Assembly: GCA_903904515.1 (NCBI GenBank)
Contig: CAIVCR010000072.1
Location: 1 to 64,000, forward strand
Length of the DNA stretch: 64,000 bases
Direction of reading: 5' to 3'
From: an uncultured Bacteroidia bacterium
GTDB lineage: Bacteria; Bacteroidota; Bacteroidia; Bacteroidales; Prolixibacteraceae
Part shown: piece by piece, positions 37,961-48,141 of the stretch
Position numbering within the stretch: the stretch's first letter is position 1
Layout of the letters: each line of letters begins with the position of its first letter
The notes under the pieces: model-generated
What the model was told of the DNA's origin: nothing
What the model saw: the letters and a program-made list of their open reading frames with translations, nothing else
Databases searched by the model: none
Program-made: the position numbers and the translations under genes

Positions 37961-40468
37961 ATGAATCCTATTCCTGAACAATTTGCCGATGTTATCCTGC
38001 CACTTCCTCTTGCGGGGTATTTCACCTATAATGTTCCTGAAGAACTGATCAATCAGATAGTTCCGGGAGCAAGGGTCATTGTTCAGTTCGGAATAAAGAA
38101 ATTCTATTCGGCGCTTGTTCATGAAATCCATGAGCGTAAACCTGTTGGATATAATACGAAACCAATTGAATATGTTATTGATGCCAATCCAATACTTCCG
38201 GTAACGAGTTTTGCACTTTGGGAATGGATCGCCGGATATTATCATTGTACCCTTGGAGAGGTATTGAAAGCTGCCCTCCCTTCAGGGCTGAAGCTGGAGA
38301 GCGAAACACGGATTAATTTCAACAATGACTATATCGAGCAGCGGGATAGCATGCTCACGCCCAGGGAGCAACTTTTATTTGATGTAATCCGCGAAAAACA
38401 TAGTCTTTCAATTGCAGAACTCAACAATTCAGTGCTTAAAAAAAACTCTATTGCCGTAGTAAAAGAGCTGCTTATAAAGGGAGCGATTTCTGTTGAGGAG
38501 GAGATGAAAGAGAGTTTTCGGCATAAGACCGCCACCTACGTTGAATTACCGGAACGACTTAATAATGACCGATCAATCAATCTGGCTCTTGATTCGTTAA
38601 GGAAAATACCCCTTCAACAGAAACTGGTTATGGGGTATCTGGAACTTCGGGAGAAACTTAATTCTGCAACAGGGACAGGAATAACCAAAAAAGAGTTACT
38701 TCTTTCCACCGGACTAACCCTCTCTGTGTTTAATGGATTGGTTAAAAAAAATATTCTGTTGGTCGTCGAAAAAAAAATCGACCGGCTAGGCTCCTATTCC
38801 GGGGAGATCAAAGAGATTTCCGTTTTAAGTCCGGCACAGGAAGCGGCTCTGATCCAAATCAAACAATCCTTTTCCGAAAAAGCGGTAACGCTGCTACATG
38901 GAGTGACATCAAGCGGTAAGACGGAGATTTACATCAAATTAATTCAGGAATGTTTGACTAACGGGAAACAGGTGCTCTATCTGCTCCCGGAAATCGGGTT
39001 AACCACTCAAATTATAGGTCGTTTAACCCGTGTATTTGGCGATAAGGCAGGAATTTATCACTCAAAATTCAGTGATTCCGAGCGGGTTGAGATCTGGAAT
39101 AAGGTTCTGAACTTTGGAAAGCCCGATAGCTCGGGAGACCCTGAGTCAGATTATCAATTAATTGTTGGCACCCGATCGGCACTGTTTCTCCCATTTAAAG
39201 ATCTTGGGCTGATTATTGTGGATGAGGAGCATGAAAACAGTTTCAAACAATACGATCCTGCACCCAGGTATCATGCAAGGGATGCAGCGGTAATCCTGGG
39301 ACATCTGCAGGAAGCTCCGGTTTTACTGGGAACTGCAACACCTGCCGTCGAAACCTATTACAACGCGACCTCCGGAAAATTCGGATTGGTGACTTTAAGT
39401 GAGCGTCATCAACAAATTGAGATGCCGGAGATTCTCACTGCCGATTTTAAGGACGCCTATAAGCGGCGCCAGATGAATTCACACCTCACTCCCCTGCTTT
39501 ATACCGAAATACAAGGGGCTCTTGAACGAAAAGAACAGGTCATACTTTTCCAAAACCGGAGGGGATTTTCGCCATTTATTGAGTGTAAAATGTGTGCATG
39601 GATTCCCAAATGCACGCAGTGCGATGTAAGTCTGACCTACCACAAACATAACAATTCCCTGGTTTGTCATTATTGTGGCTACTCTACCAATCATCCCGGG
39701 ACCTGCAGGAGTTGCGGAAGTAAAGATTTAAACAATAAGGGATTCGGGACTGAAAAGGTTGAAGAGGATCTTCAGTTTATATTTCCTGAGGCCAGAATCG
39801 ACCGGATGGATCTTGATACGACCCGTTCAAAGCAGGGTTTCGAAAAGATTATTGGCCGGTTTGAACAAGGGGAGATCGATATTTTGATCGGGACACAAAT
39901 GGTTACCAAAGGGCTCGATTTTGAAAATGTAAGTATCGTGGGGATTCTTAATGCAGATAATCTGCTGAACCAACCCGATTTCAGGGCCTACGAACGAAGC
40001 TATCAGCTCATGGCCCAGGTTGGCGGACGTTCGGGTCGCAAAAACAAACGGGGAAAAGTAATTATACAAACATCGGAACCAACCCATCCCATTATTCTGA
40101 ATGTGATGGATAATAATTATGAAGCGATGTACAGGGGTCAGATCGCCGAACGGAAACATTTTAAATACCCCCCATTTTACCGGATGATTGGGATAACCCT
40201 TAAACACCGCGAAAAGAAAGACCTCGACCGTATTTCAGATGAACTATCAGCCAATTTGCGTGAACGATTCGGAAGGAGAATTCTTGGTCCCGAATACCCC
40301 CTGATAAGCAGAATCAAAACACTTTACATCAAACAAATGTGGATTAAAATTGAACGGGAGGTATCGGTTGTGAATGCCAAAAGGCAGATGCAGGAAATCA
40401 TCGATCGGGTGCGGATGCGCGAAGGGAATAAAACAATACTGATCTCAATAGATGTAGATCCGATTTAA
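37961..40468 (+). CDS. priA: Primosomal protein N' (replication restart helicase PriA)
   Basis: 835 aa; LLHGVTSSGKTEIYIKLI, DEEHENSFKQ, Cys-rich zinc region CKMCAWIPKCTQCDVSLTYHKHNNSLVCHYCGYS. Confidence 0.97.
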   Translation: MNPIPEQFADVILPLPLAGYFTYNVPEELINQIVPGARVIVQFGIKKFYSALVHEIHERKPVGYNTKPIEYVIDANPILPVTSFALWEWIAGYYHCTLGEVLKAALPSGLKLESETRINFNNDYIEQRDSMLTPREQLLFDVIREKHSLSIAELNNSVLKKNSIAVVKELLIKGAISVEEEMKESFRHKTATYVELPERLNNDRSINLALDSLRKIPLQQKLVMGYLELREKLNSATGTGITKKELLLSTGLTLSVFNGLVKKNILLVVEKKIDRLGSYSGEIKEISVLSPAQEAALIQIKQSFSEKAVTLLHGVTSSGKTEIYIKLIQECLTNGKQVLYLLPEIGLTTQIIGRLTRVFGDKAGIYHSKFSDSERVEIWNKVLNFGKPDSSGDPESDYQLIVGTRSALFLPFKDLGLIIVDEEHENSFKQYDPAPRYHARDAAVILGHLQEAPVLLGTATPAVETYYNATSGKFGLVTLSERHQQIEMPEILTADFKDAYKRRQMNSHLTPLLYTEIQGALERKEQVILFQNRRGFSPFIECKMCAWIPKCTQCDVSLTYHKHNNSLVCHYCGYSTNHPGTCRSCGSKDLNNKGFGTEKVEEDLQFIFPEARIDRMDLDTTRSKQGFEKIIGRFEQGEIDILIGTQMVTKGLDFENVSIVGILNADNLLNQPDFRAYERSYQLMAQVGGRSGRKNKRGKVIIQTSEPTHPIILNVMDNNYEAMYRGQIAERKHFKYPPFYRMIGITLKHREKKDLDRISDELSANLRERFGRRILGPEYPLISRIKTLYIKQMWIKIEREVSVVNAKRQMQEIIDRVRMREGNKTILISIDVDPI

Positions 40469-40635
40469 TGGTTTCCAACGAAAAATTATCAACGGAGGTA
40501 TTCTACAATTAAAGATATATCTATCTGAATTACTGATAAATAAAAAATATATTTTTTATTTATTGTTGATAATTTCGCTTTATTAACATCCTGTATAAGC
40601 CATTTCTCAAGGAATGTCAGCAAATTCAGCTTAAA

Positions 40636-41472
40636 ATGTTAATTTTGAGCCAGTCTTTTAAAATCGAAAAAATGGGAAAGGTAATAGCGATAGCAAACCA
40701 AAAAGGGGGTGTTGGTAAAACAACAACAGCGATTAATCTTGCTGCAAGTCTTGCTGTTTTAGAACATCGGGTTTTATTAATCGATGCTGATCCTCAAGCC
40801 AATGCGACATCCGGAGTTGGATTTGATGTGAGAAATGTAAAAACCAGTATATATGAGTGTGTGGTTGATGGTGTCGATCCAAAAACCATCATTCTCAATA
40901 CCAAAACGCCAAATTTTGATCTCCTGCCATCTCACATCGATCTTGTAGGTGCAGAAATTGAAATGCTGAACCTCCCTAATCGGGAAAGGGTACTGAAGCA
41001 AGTTATTGATCAGGTAGCCGATGATTATGATTTTATTCTGATTGATTGTTCTCCTTCCCTTGGGCTTATCACAGTCAACGCTTTAACTGCCGCCGATTCA
41101 GTGATCATTCCTGTTCAATGCGAGTATTTTGCACTGGAAGGATTGGGGAAATTGTTGAATACGATCAAGATTATACAAAGCAGGCTCAACCCTGAACTTC
41201 AGATTGAGGGGTTTCTCCTGACAATGTTCGATGCAAGGCTGAATTTATCAAACCAGGTTTATGAAGAGGTAAAGCGTCATTTCCAGGAGATGGTGTTCGA
41301 AACAGTAATTACCAGGAACATACGGCTTTCAGAGGCACCAAGCTATGGGCTTCCGGCTATTGAATATGATGTGAGTTCCAAAGGGGCACAATCGTACCTC
41401 TCCTTTGCACGTGAGTTATTGCAGAATAACAACATGACTAAAATTGACCACAAAGAGATTGCAGAACAATAA
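40636..41472 (+). CDS. parA: Chromosome partitioning ATPase ParA/Soj
   Basis: MGKVIAIANQKGGVGKTTTAINLAASLA; ATG at about 40672 is the more usual start. Confidence 0.97.
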   Translation: MLILSQSFKIEKMGKVIAIANQKGGVGKTTTAINLAASLAVLEHRVLLIDADPQANATSGVGFDVRNVKTSIYECVVDGVDPKTIILNTKTPNFDLLPSHIDLVGAEIEMLNLPNRERVLKQVIDQVADDYDFILIDCSPSLGLITVNALTAADSVIIPVQCEYFALEGLGKLLNTIKIIQSRLNPELQIEGFLLTMFDARLNLSNQVYEEVKRHFQEMVFETVITRNIRLSEAPSYGLPAIEYDVSSKGAQSYLSFARELLQNNNMTKIDHKEIAEQ

Positions 41473-41495
41473 TTTAAATAAAATATCACCGAAAC

Positions 41496-42374
41496 ATGAT
41501 TAAACGTAGCGCGCTTGGCAGAGGACTGGGAGCATTAATTGAAGGAAGTGACATGCTTGCAGGAGCAGGTGCACCTGTTTCTAACGAAATATCAATTTCA
41601 GAAATTGAGGCAAATCCATTTCAACCACGCATCCACTTTGATGAAGAGGCGCTCACTGATTTGGCTAATTCGATTAGGGAACTTGGTATTATTCAGCCAA
41701 TAACACTTCGCAAACTCGAAAATGGCAAGTACCAGATTATTGCAGGAGAGCGTAGGTTCAGGGCGTCAAAGATAGCAGGGCTGGCCACCATTCCCTCGTT
41801 TGTACGGGAAGCGGGTGATGAGACAATGCTTGAGATGGCTCTCGTGGAAAATATTCAACGCGAAGACCTTGATGCCATTGAAATTGCCTTAAGTTACCAG
41901 CGACTGATTGATGAATGTAATCTTACCCAGGAGACATTGAGCGAAAAAGTCGGGAAAAAACGATCAACCATCTCTAATTATCTCCGGTTGCTCCGACTCC
42001 CGGCTGCAATACAGAAAGCGATCCGCGAACAGGAGATCACAATGGGCCATGCCCGGGCATTGGTCAACATTGCAGAACCTGAAACTCAGATCATGATTTA
42101 CCGGCAGGTGGTTAAATACGATTTCTCTGTTCGGAAGACTGAAGATATTGTTCGTAAAATTAGTTCTGATGACGGAGAAGGGACTCCTGCGCCAAAAAAA
42201 ACGACCCCATTCCCGGATGAGTATCGTGATCTGAAAAACCATCTGACCAAATATTTCGATACCAGTGTCGTTTTTAAAATCAACGAACTCGGAAAGGGGA
42301 AAATAGAAATTCCATTTGGCGATTCCAAAGATCTGGAACGGATTATTGGAATATTTGACAAATTAAATTCCTGA
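41496..42374 (+). CDS. parB: ParB/Spo0J family partition protein
   Basis: 292 aa; RSALGRGLGALI, NPFQPRIHFDEEALTDLANSI, GERRFRASKIAGL, ALVENIQREDLDAIE. Confidence 0.97.
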   Translation: MIKRSALGRGLGALIEGSDMLAGAGAPVSNEISISEIEANPFQPRIHFDEEALTDLANSIRELGIIQPITLRKLENGKYQIIAGERRFRASKIAGLATIPSFVREAGDETMLEMALVENIQREDLDAIEIALSYQRLIDECNLTQETLSEKVGKKRSTISNYLRLLRLPAAIQKAIREQEITMGHARALVNIAEPETQIMIYRQVVKYDFSVRKTEDIVRKISSDDGEGTPAPKKTTPFPDEYRDLKNHLTKYFDTSVVFKINELGKGKIEIPFGDSKDLERIIGIFDKLNS

Positions 42375-42392
42375 GAATCAGCTTAAATTGGC

Positions 42393-43034
42393 ATGTTAAA
42401 AACCATTATAGCAGGACTTTCGATTTTTTTTATTATAATTACCGGAAATCTGGAGGTAAAAGCCCAGCAGATTACGATTTCGAATGACAGTTTAAGGGTA
42501 ACTGCGCCTGTTCAAAAGGTGCAACGCTCCCCTAAAAAAGCTTCGATTTATGCTGCGCTTTTCCCGGGTTTAGGTCAAATATACAATAAGAAGTACTGGA
42601 AACTTCCTATTGTTTATGGCGGTTATGCCGGGCTAATCTATGTTCTTGGATGGAATAACAATAATTACAAAGATTACTTTCAAGGTTACCGGATTATTGC
42701 CCAGTATTCAAGTGCAGCGAGTCTGAAAACTGAGGAGAGACTATTTTTAGATAATTTAATTAAAAATCCCTCAATCAGACTGGACAACCCGTCAACATTT
42801 ACCTATGTTTCGACTCAATTAAAAAGCGGTAAAGATTTTTACCGACGAAACAGGGACTTGACAATTATTAGTATTGCTGTACTGCATGTTTTAAGTATTA
42901 TCGATGCCAGTGTTGATGCCAACCTTTTTGACTTCGACATCAGTGATGACATCAGTATGCGGATTGAGCCAATGCCCGTAAATTTGGGAAACCAAAATTT
43001 GGGAATGGGTCTTAATCTTGCAATTCATTTTTAA
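42393..43034 (+). CDS. DUF5683 domain protein
   Basis: 213 aa; KKASIYAALFPGLGQIYNKKYWKLPIVYGG; usual neighbour of parAB in Bacteroidota. Confidence 0.9.
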   Translation: MLKTIIAGLSIFFIIITGNLEVKAQQITISNDSLRVTAPVQKVQRSPKKASIYAALFPGLGQIYNKKYWKLPIVYGGYAGLIYVLGWNNNNYKDYFQGYRIIAQYSSAASLKTEERLFLDNLIKNPSIRLDNPSTFTYVSTQLKSGKDFYRRNRDLTIISIAVLHVLSIIDASVDANLFDFDISDDISMRIEPMPVNLGNQNLGMGLNLAIHF

Positions 43035-43045
43035 ACAAAAAAGAC

Positions 43046-44701
43046 ATGAAGCTTATCAATTTAATAATGGTGGTTCTGACGTTGTTGATTTCAACAACCT
43101 ATGCCTCTGCCCTTACTAACAGCAATAAATTATTAAATTCAATTGTTCCTTCCACTGTATTAAACCACGATACATTAAAAGCAACCGTTACCGACTCGTT
43201 AAAAACTATTCCTGCAGACTCCAGTTCCATTGATAACTTAGACAATATCTTATCTGATAAATTAGATTCGATGACTCACACCTGGTATGTACAGAATGCA
43301 TTTCCGGTTGATAGTCTTGAAAAAGCAATGGCTGCAGATACCTTGCAAAGAGTATTGCCCGATTCTATCTATATCAGTCGTCTCCAGAATTTAGACTCCT
43401 ATATCCCTCTTCCATATAATGATGCGGTTAAAAAATTCATCAATTTTTACTTCAACCGGCGCCGTGGAATGGTTTCCATAATGATGGGTCTGACCAATTA
43501 CTATTTTCCCCTTTTCGAGGAAGCATTAGCCAAATACGGCCTTCCGGCAGAATTAAAATATCTCCCGATCATTGAATCGGCTTTGAATCCTAAAATAGTT
43601 TCAAGAGCCGGTGCATCCGGACTTTGGCAATTCATGCATGGCACCGCTAAAATGTATGGTCTGGAGATCAATTCATACATCGATGAACGGAATGACCCAA
43701 TCAAATCGACCGATGCCGCTGCCCGTTACCTTAAGGATCTTTATGCTATCTATGGTGATTGGCACGTAGTTATTGCAGCCTATAATTGTGGACCTGGAAA
43801 CATCAATAAAGCAGTACGTCGCTCGGGCGGGAAACAAACTTACTGGGAAATCTATTCGAAACTTCCCCGCGAGACCCGAGGTTATATCCCCATCTTTATT
43901 GCAGCAAACTACGTGATGAATTATGCGAAGGAACATAACCTTAATCCCGTCCAGCCTTCATTTAAAATATTAACTGATACACTTGTTCTTAACTCCTATC
44001 TGAACTTCGAGCAAATCGCTGCGGTACTGAATATTCCAATTATGGAGATCAGGCAGTTGAATCCTCAATATAAGCACGACATTATACCGGCAAGAAAAGA
44101 TAAAAACTTCGTCCTTAAATTGCCTATTGATAAAATCTCTCCGTTTATAGATAGTCAAGCCCAGATTTTCGCTTTCGAACGTGAAAAATATTTCCCTAAT
44201 AATCAAATTGTTCCGATAAAAAATGATCGCGATTCCCGTTTCTATGATACTTCGGGAATGAAAAAGATTTACTACACTGTAAAATCTGGTGATAATGCCC
44301 GCACAGTGGCAAATAAGTATAAAGTGAGCACGATTCTCCTCTCTGAGTGGAACCATTTGAGACGTAACCGGGTAAAAGTAGGACAGAAACTGGCAATTTA
44401 CGTAGAAGACAATAAATCTTTGGCTTCAAAAACCGCTGCGAAAAAAACAAAGGCAGACGCTGCCAAAGCTAATACCAGGGAGACAAAGGTTGTTACCCTT
44501 AAACCTAACGAATCAATTACCGGGCCCAGTACAATCAACGAAGAATACACTTATTATACTGTAAGACAAGGTGATAGCCTTTACACCATTGCCAAACAAT
44601 TTGCAGGTGTCTCGGATACTGAAATTAAATTACTCAATAACATTAAAAATGCCAAGGGTCTCACAGTTGGTCAAAAACTTAAAATCCCTGTGAAGGCATA
44701 A
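43046..44701 (+). CDS. Lytic transglycosylase with LysM repeats (MltD-like)
   Basis: 551 aa; LPAELKYLPIIESALNPKIVSRAGASGLWQFMHGTAKMYGL, two LysM segments (YYTVKSGDNARTVANKY, YYTVRQGDSLYTIAKQF). Confidence 0.95.
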   Translation: MKLINLIMVVLTLLISTTYASALTNSNKLLNSIVPSTVLNHDTLKATVTDSLKTIPADSSSIDNLDNILSDKLDSMTHTWYVQNAFPVDSLEKAMAADTLQRVLPDSIYISRLQNLDSYIPLPYNDAVKKFINFYFNRRRGMVSIMMGLTNYYFPLFEEALAKYGLPAELKYLPIIESALNPKIVSRAGASGLWQFMHGTAKMYGLEINSYIDERNDPIKSTDAAARYLKDLYAIYGDWHVVIAAYNCGPGNINKAVRRSGGKQTYWEIYSKLPRETRGYIPIFIAANYVMNYAKEHNLNPVQPSFKILTDTLVLNSYLNFEQIAAVLNIPIMEIRQLNPQYKHDIIPARKDKNFVLKLPIDKISPFIDSQAQIFAFEREKYFPNNQIVPIKNDRDSRFYDTSGMKKIYYTVKSGDNARTVANKYKVSTILLSEWNHLRRNRVKVGQKLAIYVEDNKSLASKTAAKKTKADAAKANTRETKVVTLKPNESITGPSTINEEYTYYTVRQGDSLYTIAKQFAGVSDTEIKLLNNIKNAKGLTVGQKLKIPVKA

Positions 44702-44755
44702 CCTAGAGTGTTATCCATCACTGGTTTCAACTCGGTGAAGTTATCAGGAACAAAT

Positions 44756-46219
44756 CTAATGTGCCATACCAGGCGGATTTAAATCCCCTAATCCAAATGA
44801 CAGATTACCTGAAAAGACGACATTAGCTTTTACCGATTCAGGGCTAAGATAGAGATCTGAAACCGACAAACGGGCTAATTTTCCATTCAATTCAAATCCA
44901 TAGACTAACGGGTAATGCCTGATCAGCGCAGTTATTTGTTGCTCAATCCCGGCAATATTGCTTTTAAAGGGGATGGCAACAGATCGGGTTATTGCCCGCT
45001 CTATCTTTCCATTGAACAACCATTTTGAAGAACGCATCGCCAGATTCCGGGTTTTCAAATCAAACTTAAGAGACTTTATGCGAAGTGTGGTATCTTCAGA
45101 ATTAAAATAAGGGACACCCGTAAGATAAAGGGTTCCATTAATGCTTCCCGACACTTTGGTCTCTACTGCCATTTTTTCATCTGTTCCGTAAACGCGAAAC
45201 GTTTCAAACCTGATCCGACGGCTGCCAAATTGGAATATTGAATCACCAATCTGCTGGGTGATCATCCTGTTAATTGTTGAATACGGAATATCGGTCAGAA
45301 GATTGATTCTGAAAGTGTCACTCGCCAATTTCAAAGGTTGAATATAGGGCAATGCAGCTACCTTTCCCGAAGAGGGTGTATTATCCAGCAAGCACATTAC
45401 GTCTGAAGTAATTGCCGCACCCAACCTGATATGCCCTGCTAATCCCTGTATGGGCACCAGTGAAACCGAATAGGGGGTAATCGATAACCATGCATTATAC
45501 ACTCCGGGAATTTTAAACGGATTGAACAACATGCTCCACCCCTTCTCTGCGTAACCCCTGAAATCGAAATCTGTAGAAATCAGATCATCAATCTGCTTTG
45601 AAAATGTCTGAAGATAGCCGGGCAACAACAAATTTGCAATGATCGTAACTGGTACATCCACACCGCCAATTTTGACTGCAGGTTTTTTTGTCCAAATGTA
45701 TCCATCGGATACGGTAACCGATTTAATATTCCAGTCACGGTTAACTCCCAACTTGGTTTTGTAACGGAGCCGTATTTGTCCGGTGTATTCCCATGCATCC
45801 ACATATGGAACATTATATCCAAATAGCTTCACCCCCTTTTTAAAAACGACCCGGGCAGGCAATTCCCAGCTCAGCTCATCCTGTTCAAATTTCAACTTCA
45901 CATCTCCCGCTTTCCAGGCCTTCAGCTTCAGATTATCATTACCATTATCGGTGAAGCTGGTATCCTGATACAAGACGCTATCAATGTGATCATTAATAAG
46001 TTTTTCAAGTTTTATCACCTCGATATCTGCATACAAATTAATTATTGAAGTCTGGGGCTTAACGAGATTTGACCGATAGCTCTCGGCAGGCATCTGAGGC
46101 TTAAGCACATTACACCGGATCAATACTAAGAGGCAACACAAGACAATCAAAACTTGTATCTGAAAATTTCGGTGAATCATAATCAAAAAATAAGAGATTT
46201 GTCGATGGAAAATGATCAA
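44756..46219 (-). CDS. DUF4403 family lipoprotein
   Basis: 487 aa; resembles DUF4403 (SWELPARVVFKKG, WSMLFNPFKIPGVYNAWLSITP). Confidence 0.8.
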   Translation of the reverse strand: MIIFHRQISYFLIMIHRNFQIQVLIVLCCLLVLIRCNVLKPQMPAESYRSNLVKPQTSIINLYADIEVIKLEKLINDHIDSVLYQDTSFTDNGNDNLKLKAWKAGDVKLKFEQDELSWELPARVVFKKGVKLFGYNVPYVDAWEYTGQIRLRYKTKLGVNRDWNIKSVTVSDGYIWTKKPAVKIGGVDVPVTIIANLLLPGYLQTFSKQIDDLISTDFDFRGYAEKGWSMLFNPFKIPGVYNAWLSITPYSVSLVPIQGLAGHIRLGAAITSDVMCLLDNTPSSGKVAALPYIQPLKLASDTFRINLLTDIPYSTINRMITQQIGDSIFQFGSRRIRFETFRVYGTDEKMAVETKVSGSINGTLYLTGVPYFNSEDTTLRIKSLKFDLKTRNLAMRSSKWLFNGKIERAITRSVAIPFKSNIAGIEQQITALIRHYPLVYGFELNGKLARLSVSDLYLSPESVKANVVFSGNLSFGLGDLNPPGMAH

Positions 46220-46274
46220 TCGGGAATTTTAAAAGGGGAGCATTGACTTTTCAGATCTGCGCAGAGTCAGGATA

Positions 46275-47087
46275 TCACAAATTTGAAACCAGTTCTCTGA
46301 TAATCTTACTCATCTTAGGTTCCGCCTGCCTGGCCACGTGCTGAACCTCCTCATGAGAAATTTCAACGATCTCACCGGGAACTCCGCTATCGGTAATGAT
46401 TGAGATTCCGAATACACGCATTCCCATATGTCGTGCGACAATCACTTCGGGAACTGTTGACATTCCGATAGCATCGCCACCCAGGATCCGGAACATCCTG
46501 TACTCAGCCGGTGTCTCAAAAGTTGGACCCGATACCCCGATATATACACCTTCCTTTAAATCAATCTGGTTATTAATGGCAATCGTGCGGGCAAGAGCGC
46601 AAAGTTCTGAATCGTAAGGCTGACTCATATCGGGAAACCGAACGCCAAGTTCATTCGCATTAGGTCCGATCAGCGGATTCGTACCAAACATGTTGATATG
46701 GTCAACAATCATCATCAGATCTCCAATCTTAAACGCCGGGTTGAGTCCTCCGCTGGCATTAGATACAAACAGATTATTGATTCCCATCTCCTTCATTACC
46801 CGGACCGGGAAAGTTACTGCCTGGAGATCATATCCTTCATAGAAATGAAACCGGCCTTGCATCGCCATAATATTTTTACCTCCAAGTCTGCCAAAAATCA
46901 GTTGTCCCTGATGCCCCTCCACTGTTGAGACAGGGAAATTGGGTATATCCTTATATTTTAGGGTCTGAACGATTTCAATTTCATTGACCAGTCCGCCAAG
47001 TCCGGTCCCAAGAATAATTCCGGCATCAGGTTTAACGCCAATTGCTGCTTGAATAAAAGTTGAAGTTTCCCTTATTTTCCTTAACAT
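46275..47087 (-). CDS. punA: Purine nucleoside phosphorylase
   Basis: GIILGTGLGGLVNEIEI, FPVSTVEGHQGQLIFG, GVYIGVSGPTFETPAEYRM; start at internal ATG (MLRKIRETSTF). Confidence 0.94.
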   Translation of the reverse strand: MLRKIRETSTFIQAAIGVKPDAGIILGTGLGGLVNEIEIVQTLKYKDIPNFPVSTVEGHQGQLIFGRLGGKNIMAMQGRFHFYEGYDLQAVTFPVRVMKEMGINNLFVSNASGGLNPAFKIGDLMMIVDHINMFGTNPLIGPNANELGVRFPDMSQPYDSELCALARTIAINNQIDLKEGVYIGVSGPTFETPAEYRMFRILGGDAIGMSTVPEVIVARHMGMRVFGISIITDSGVPGEIVEISHEEVQHVARQAEPKMSKIIRELVSNL

Positions 47088-48126
47088 AGTTAAATATTTT
47101 TTTGTCAAATTCTTTCCCTGCATTATTTAAAAAACTTATTTTGACAGGAATAAAATATAAACTTTGGCGAATCATATCGGGAACAGAATTAAGGTCCCGA
47201 AAACGAACCATATCTTTTTCGGTGGTAATAATAATCTTTTTTTGATTGGAAAGAGAATCAAATTTGGTTTTGATCCGGTCGATATCCTTCGATGTAAATT
47301 GGTGGTGATCGGGAAAACTCATTTCATGGATATCGTGTGAACCCAGTTTGATGTACTCCTTCAGGGAGGCAGGGTTTGCAATTCCGGTAATCATTAAAAC
47401 GGCCAAACCCTCGGTAAGTTCTGAAATCGGTGTGGTTATATCCTCCCCGAAGACCGGTCGTAAAGGCTCATACTTAATTCTTGAGAAATAGAGGTTTTGA
47501 TAAGGTCTTATCTCAAGTTCTTTAGTAATTATCCGTTCATCAATGGGCTTGATTTCTGCAGGGCACTTAGTCACGATGATAATGGTCGCCCTTGATTTAT
47601 TGGATGCTGATTCACGCAGTCGACCATATGGCAAAAGTGAATCTTTAGTAATCAGGCGACTATAATCGGTCAGCAGAATATTGATCCCTGGGGTTACATA
47701 CTGATGCTGGAAGGCATCATCCAGAAGAATTACAGCCGGTTTTTCGGTTGATGCAATCAGTTTTTTGATGCCGCGTACACGGTTTGCATCAACTGCAACA
47801 AGCAACTCATCGAATTTCAATTTGATTTGTAGTGGTTCATCTCCAACCTGACTAACTTTCGAGGTTTTATCGACCAGGTAAAATCCCCTGGTTTTTCTTT
47901 TGTATCCGCGGCTTAAGACGGCAACCTTAAATTTCGATCTTAATAAATCAGCAATGTACTCCGTATGGGGAGTTTTTCCGGTTCCTCCCACGGTGATATT
48001 ACCTATAGAAATTATAGGAAGATCAAATTCCCTGGAAGAGAGTAGCCTGAGCGTGAACATTTCATTTCGAAGGCTCACGGCTAATCCGTAAAACAGGGAT
48101 AATAATTTCAGAAACAGATACTTCAC
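47032..48126 (-). CDS. lpxK: Tetraacyldisaccharide 4'-kinase
   Basis: 364 aa; ISIGNITVGGTGKTPHTEYIADLL, VLSRGYKRKTRGF, VILLDDAFQHQYV. Confidence 0.96.
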   Translation of the reverse strand: MKYLFLKLLSLFYGLAVSLRNEMFTLRLLSSREFDLPIISIGNITVGGTGKTPHTEYIADLLRSKFKVAVLSRGYKRKTRGFYLVDKTSKVSQVGDEPLQIKLKFDELLVAVDANRVRGIKKLIASTEKPAVILLDDAFQHQYVTPGINILLTDYSRLITKDSLLPYGRLRESASNKSRATIIIVTKCPAEIKPIDERIITKELEIRPYQNLYFSRIKYEPLRPVFGEDITTPISELTEGLAVLMITGIANPASLKEYIKLGSHDIHEMSFPDHHQFTSKDIDRIKTKFDSLSNQKKIIITTEKDMVRFRDLNSVPDMIRQSLYFIPVKISFLNNAGKEFDKKIFNYVKENKGNFNFYSSSNWR

Positions 48127-48141
48127 CTTGAGCTACAATAA

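Noticed and set aside
40500-42380. parS sites near parAB
   Set aside because: I saw no TGTTNCACGTGAAACA-like palindrome by eye; a motif scan would be needed.
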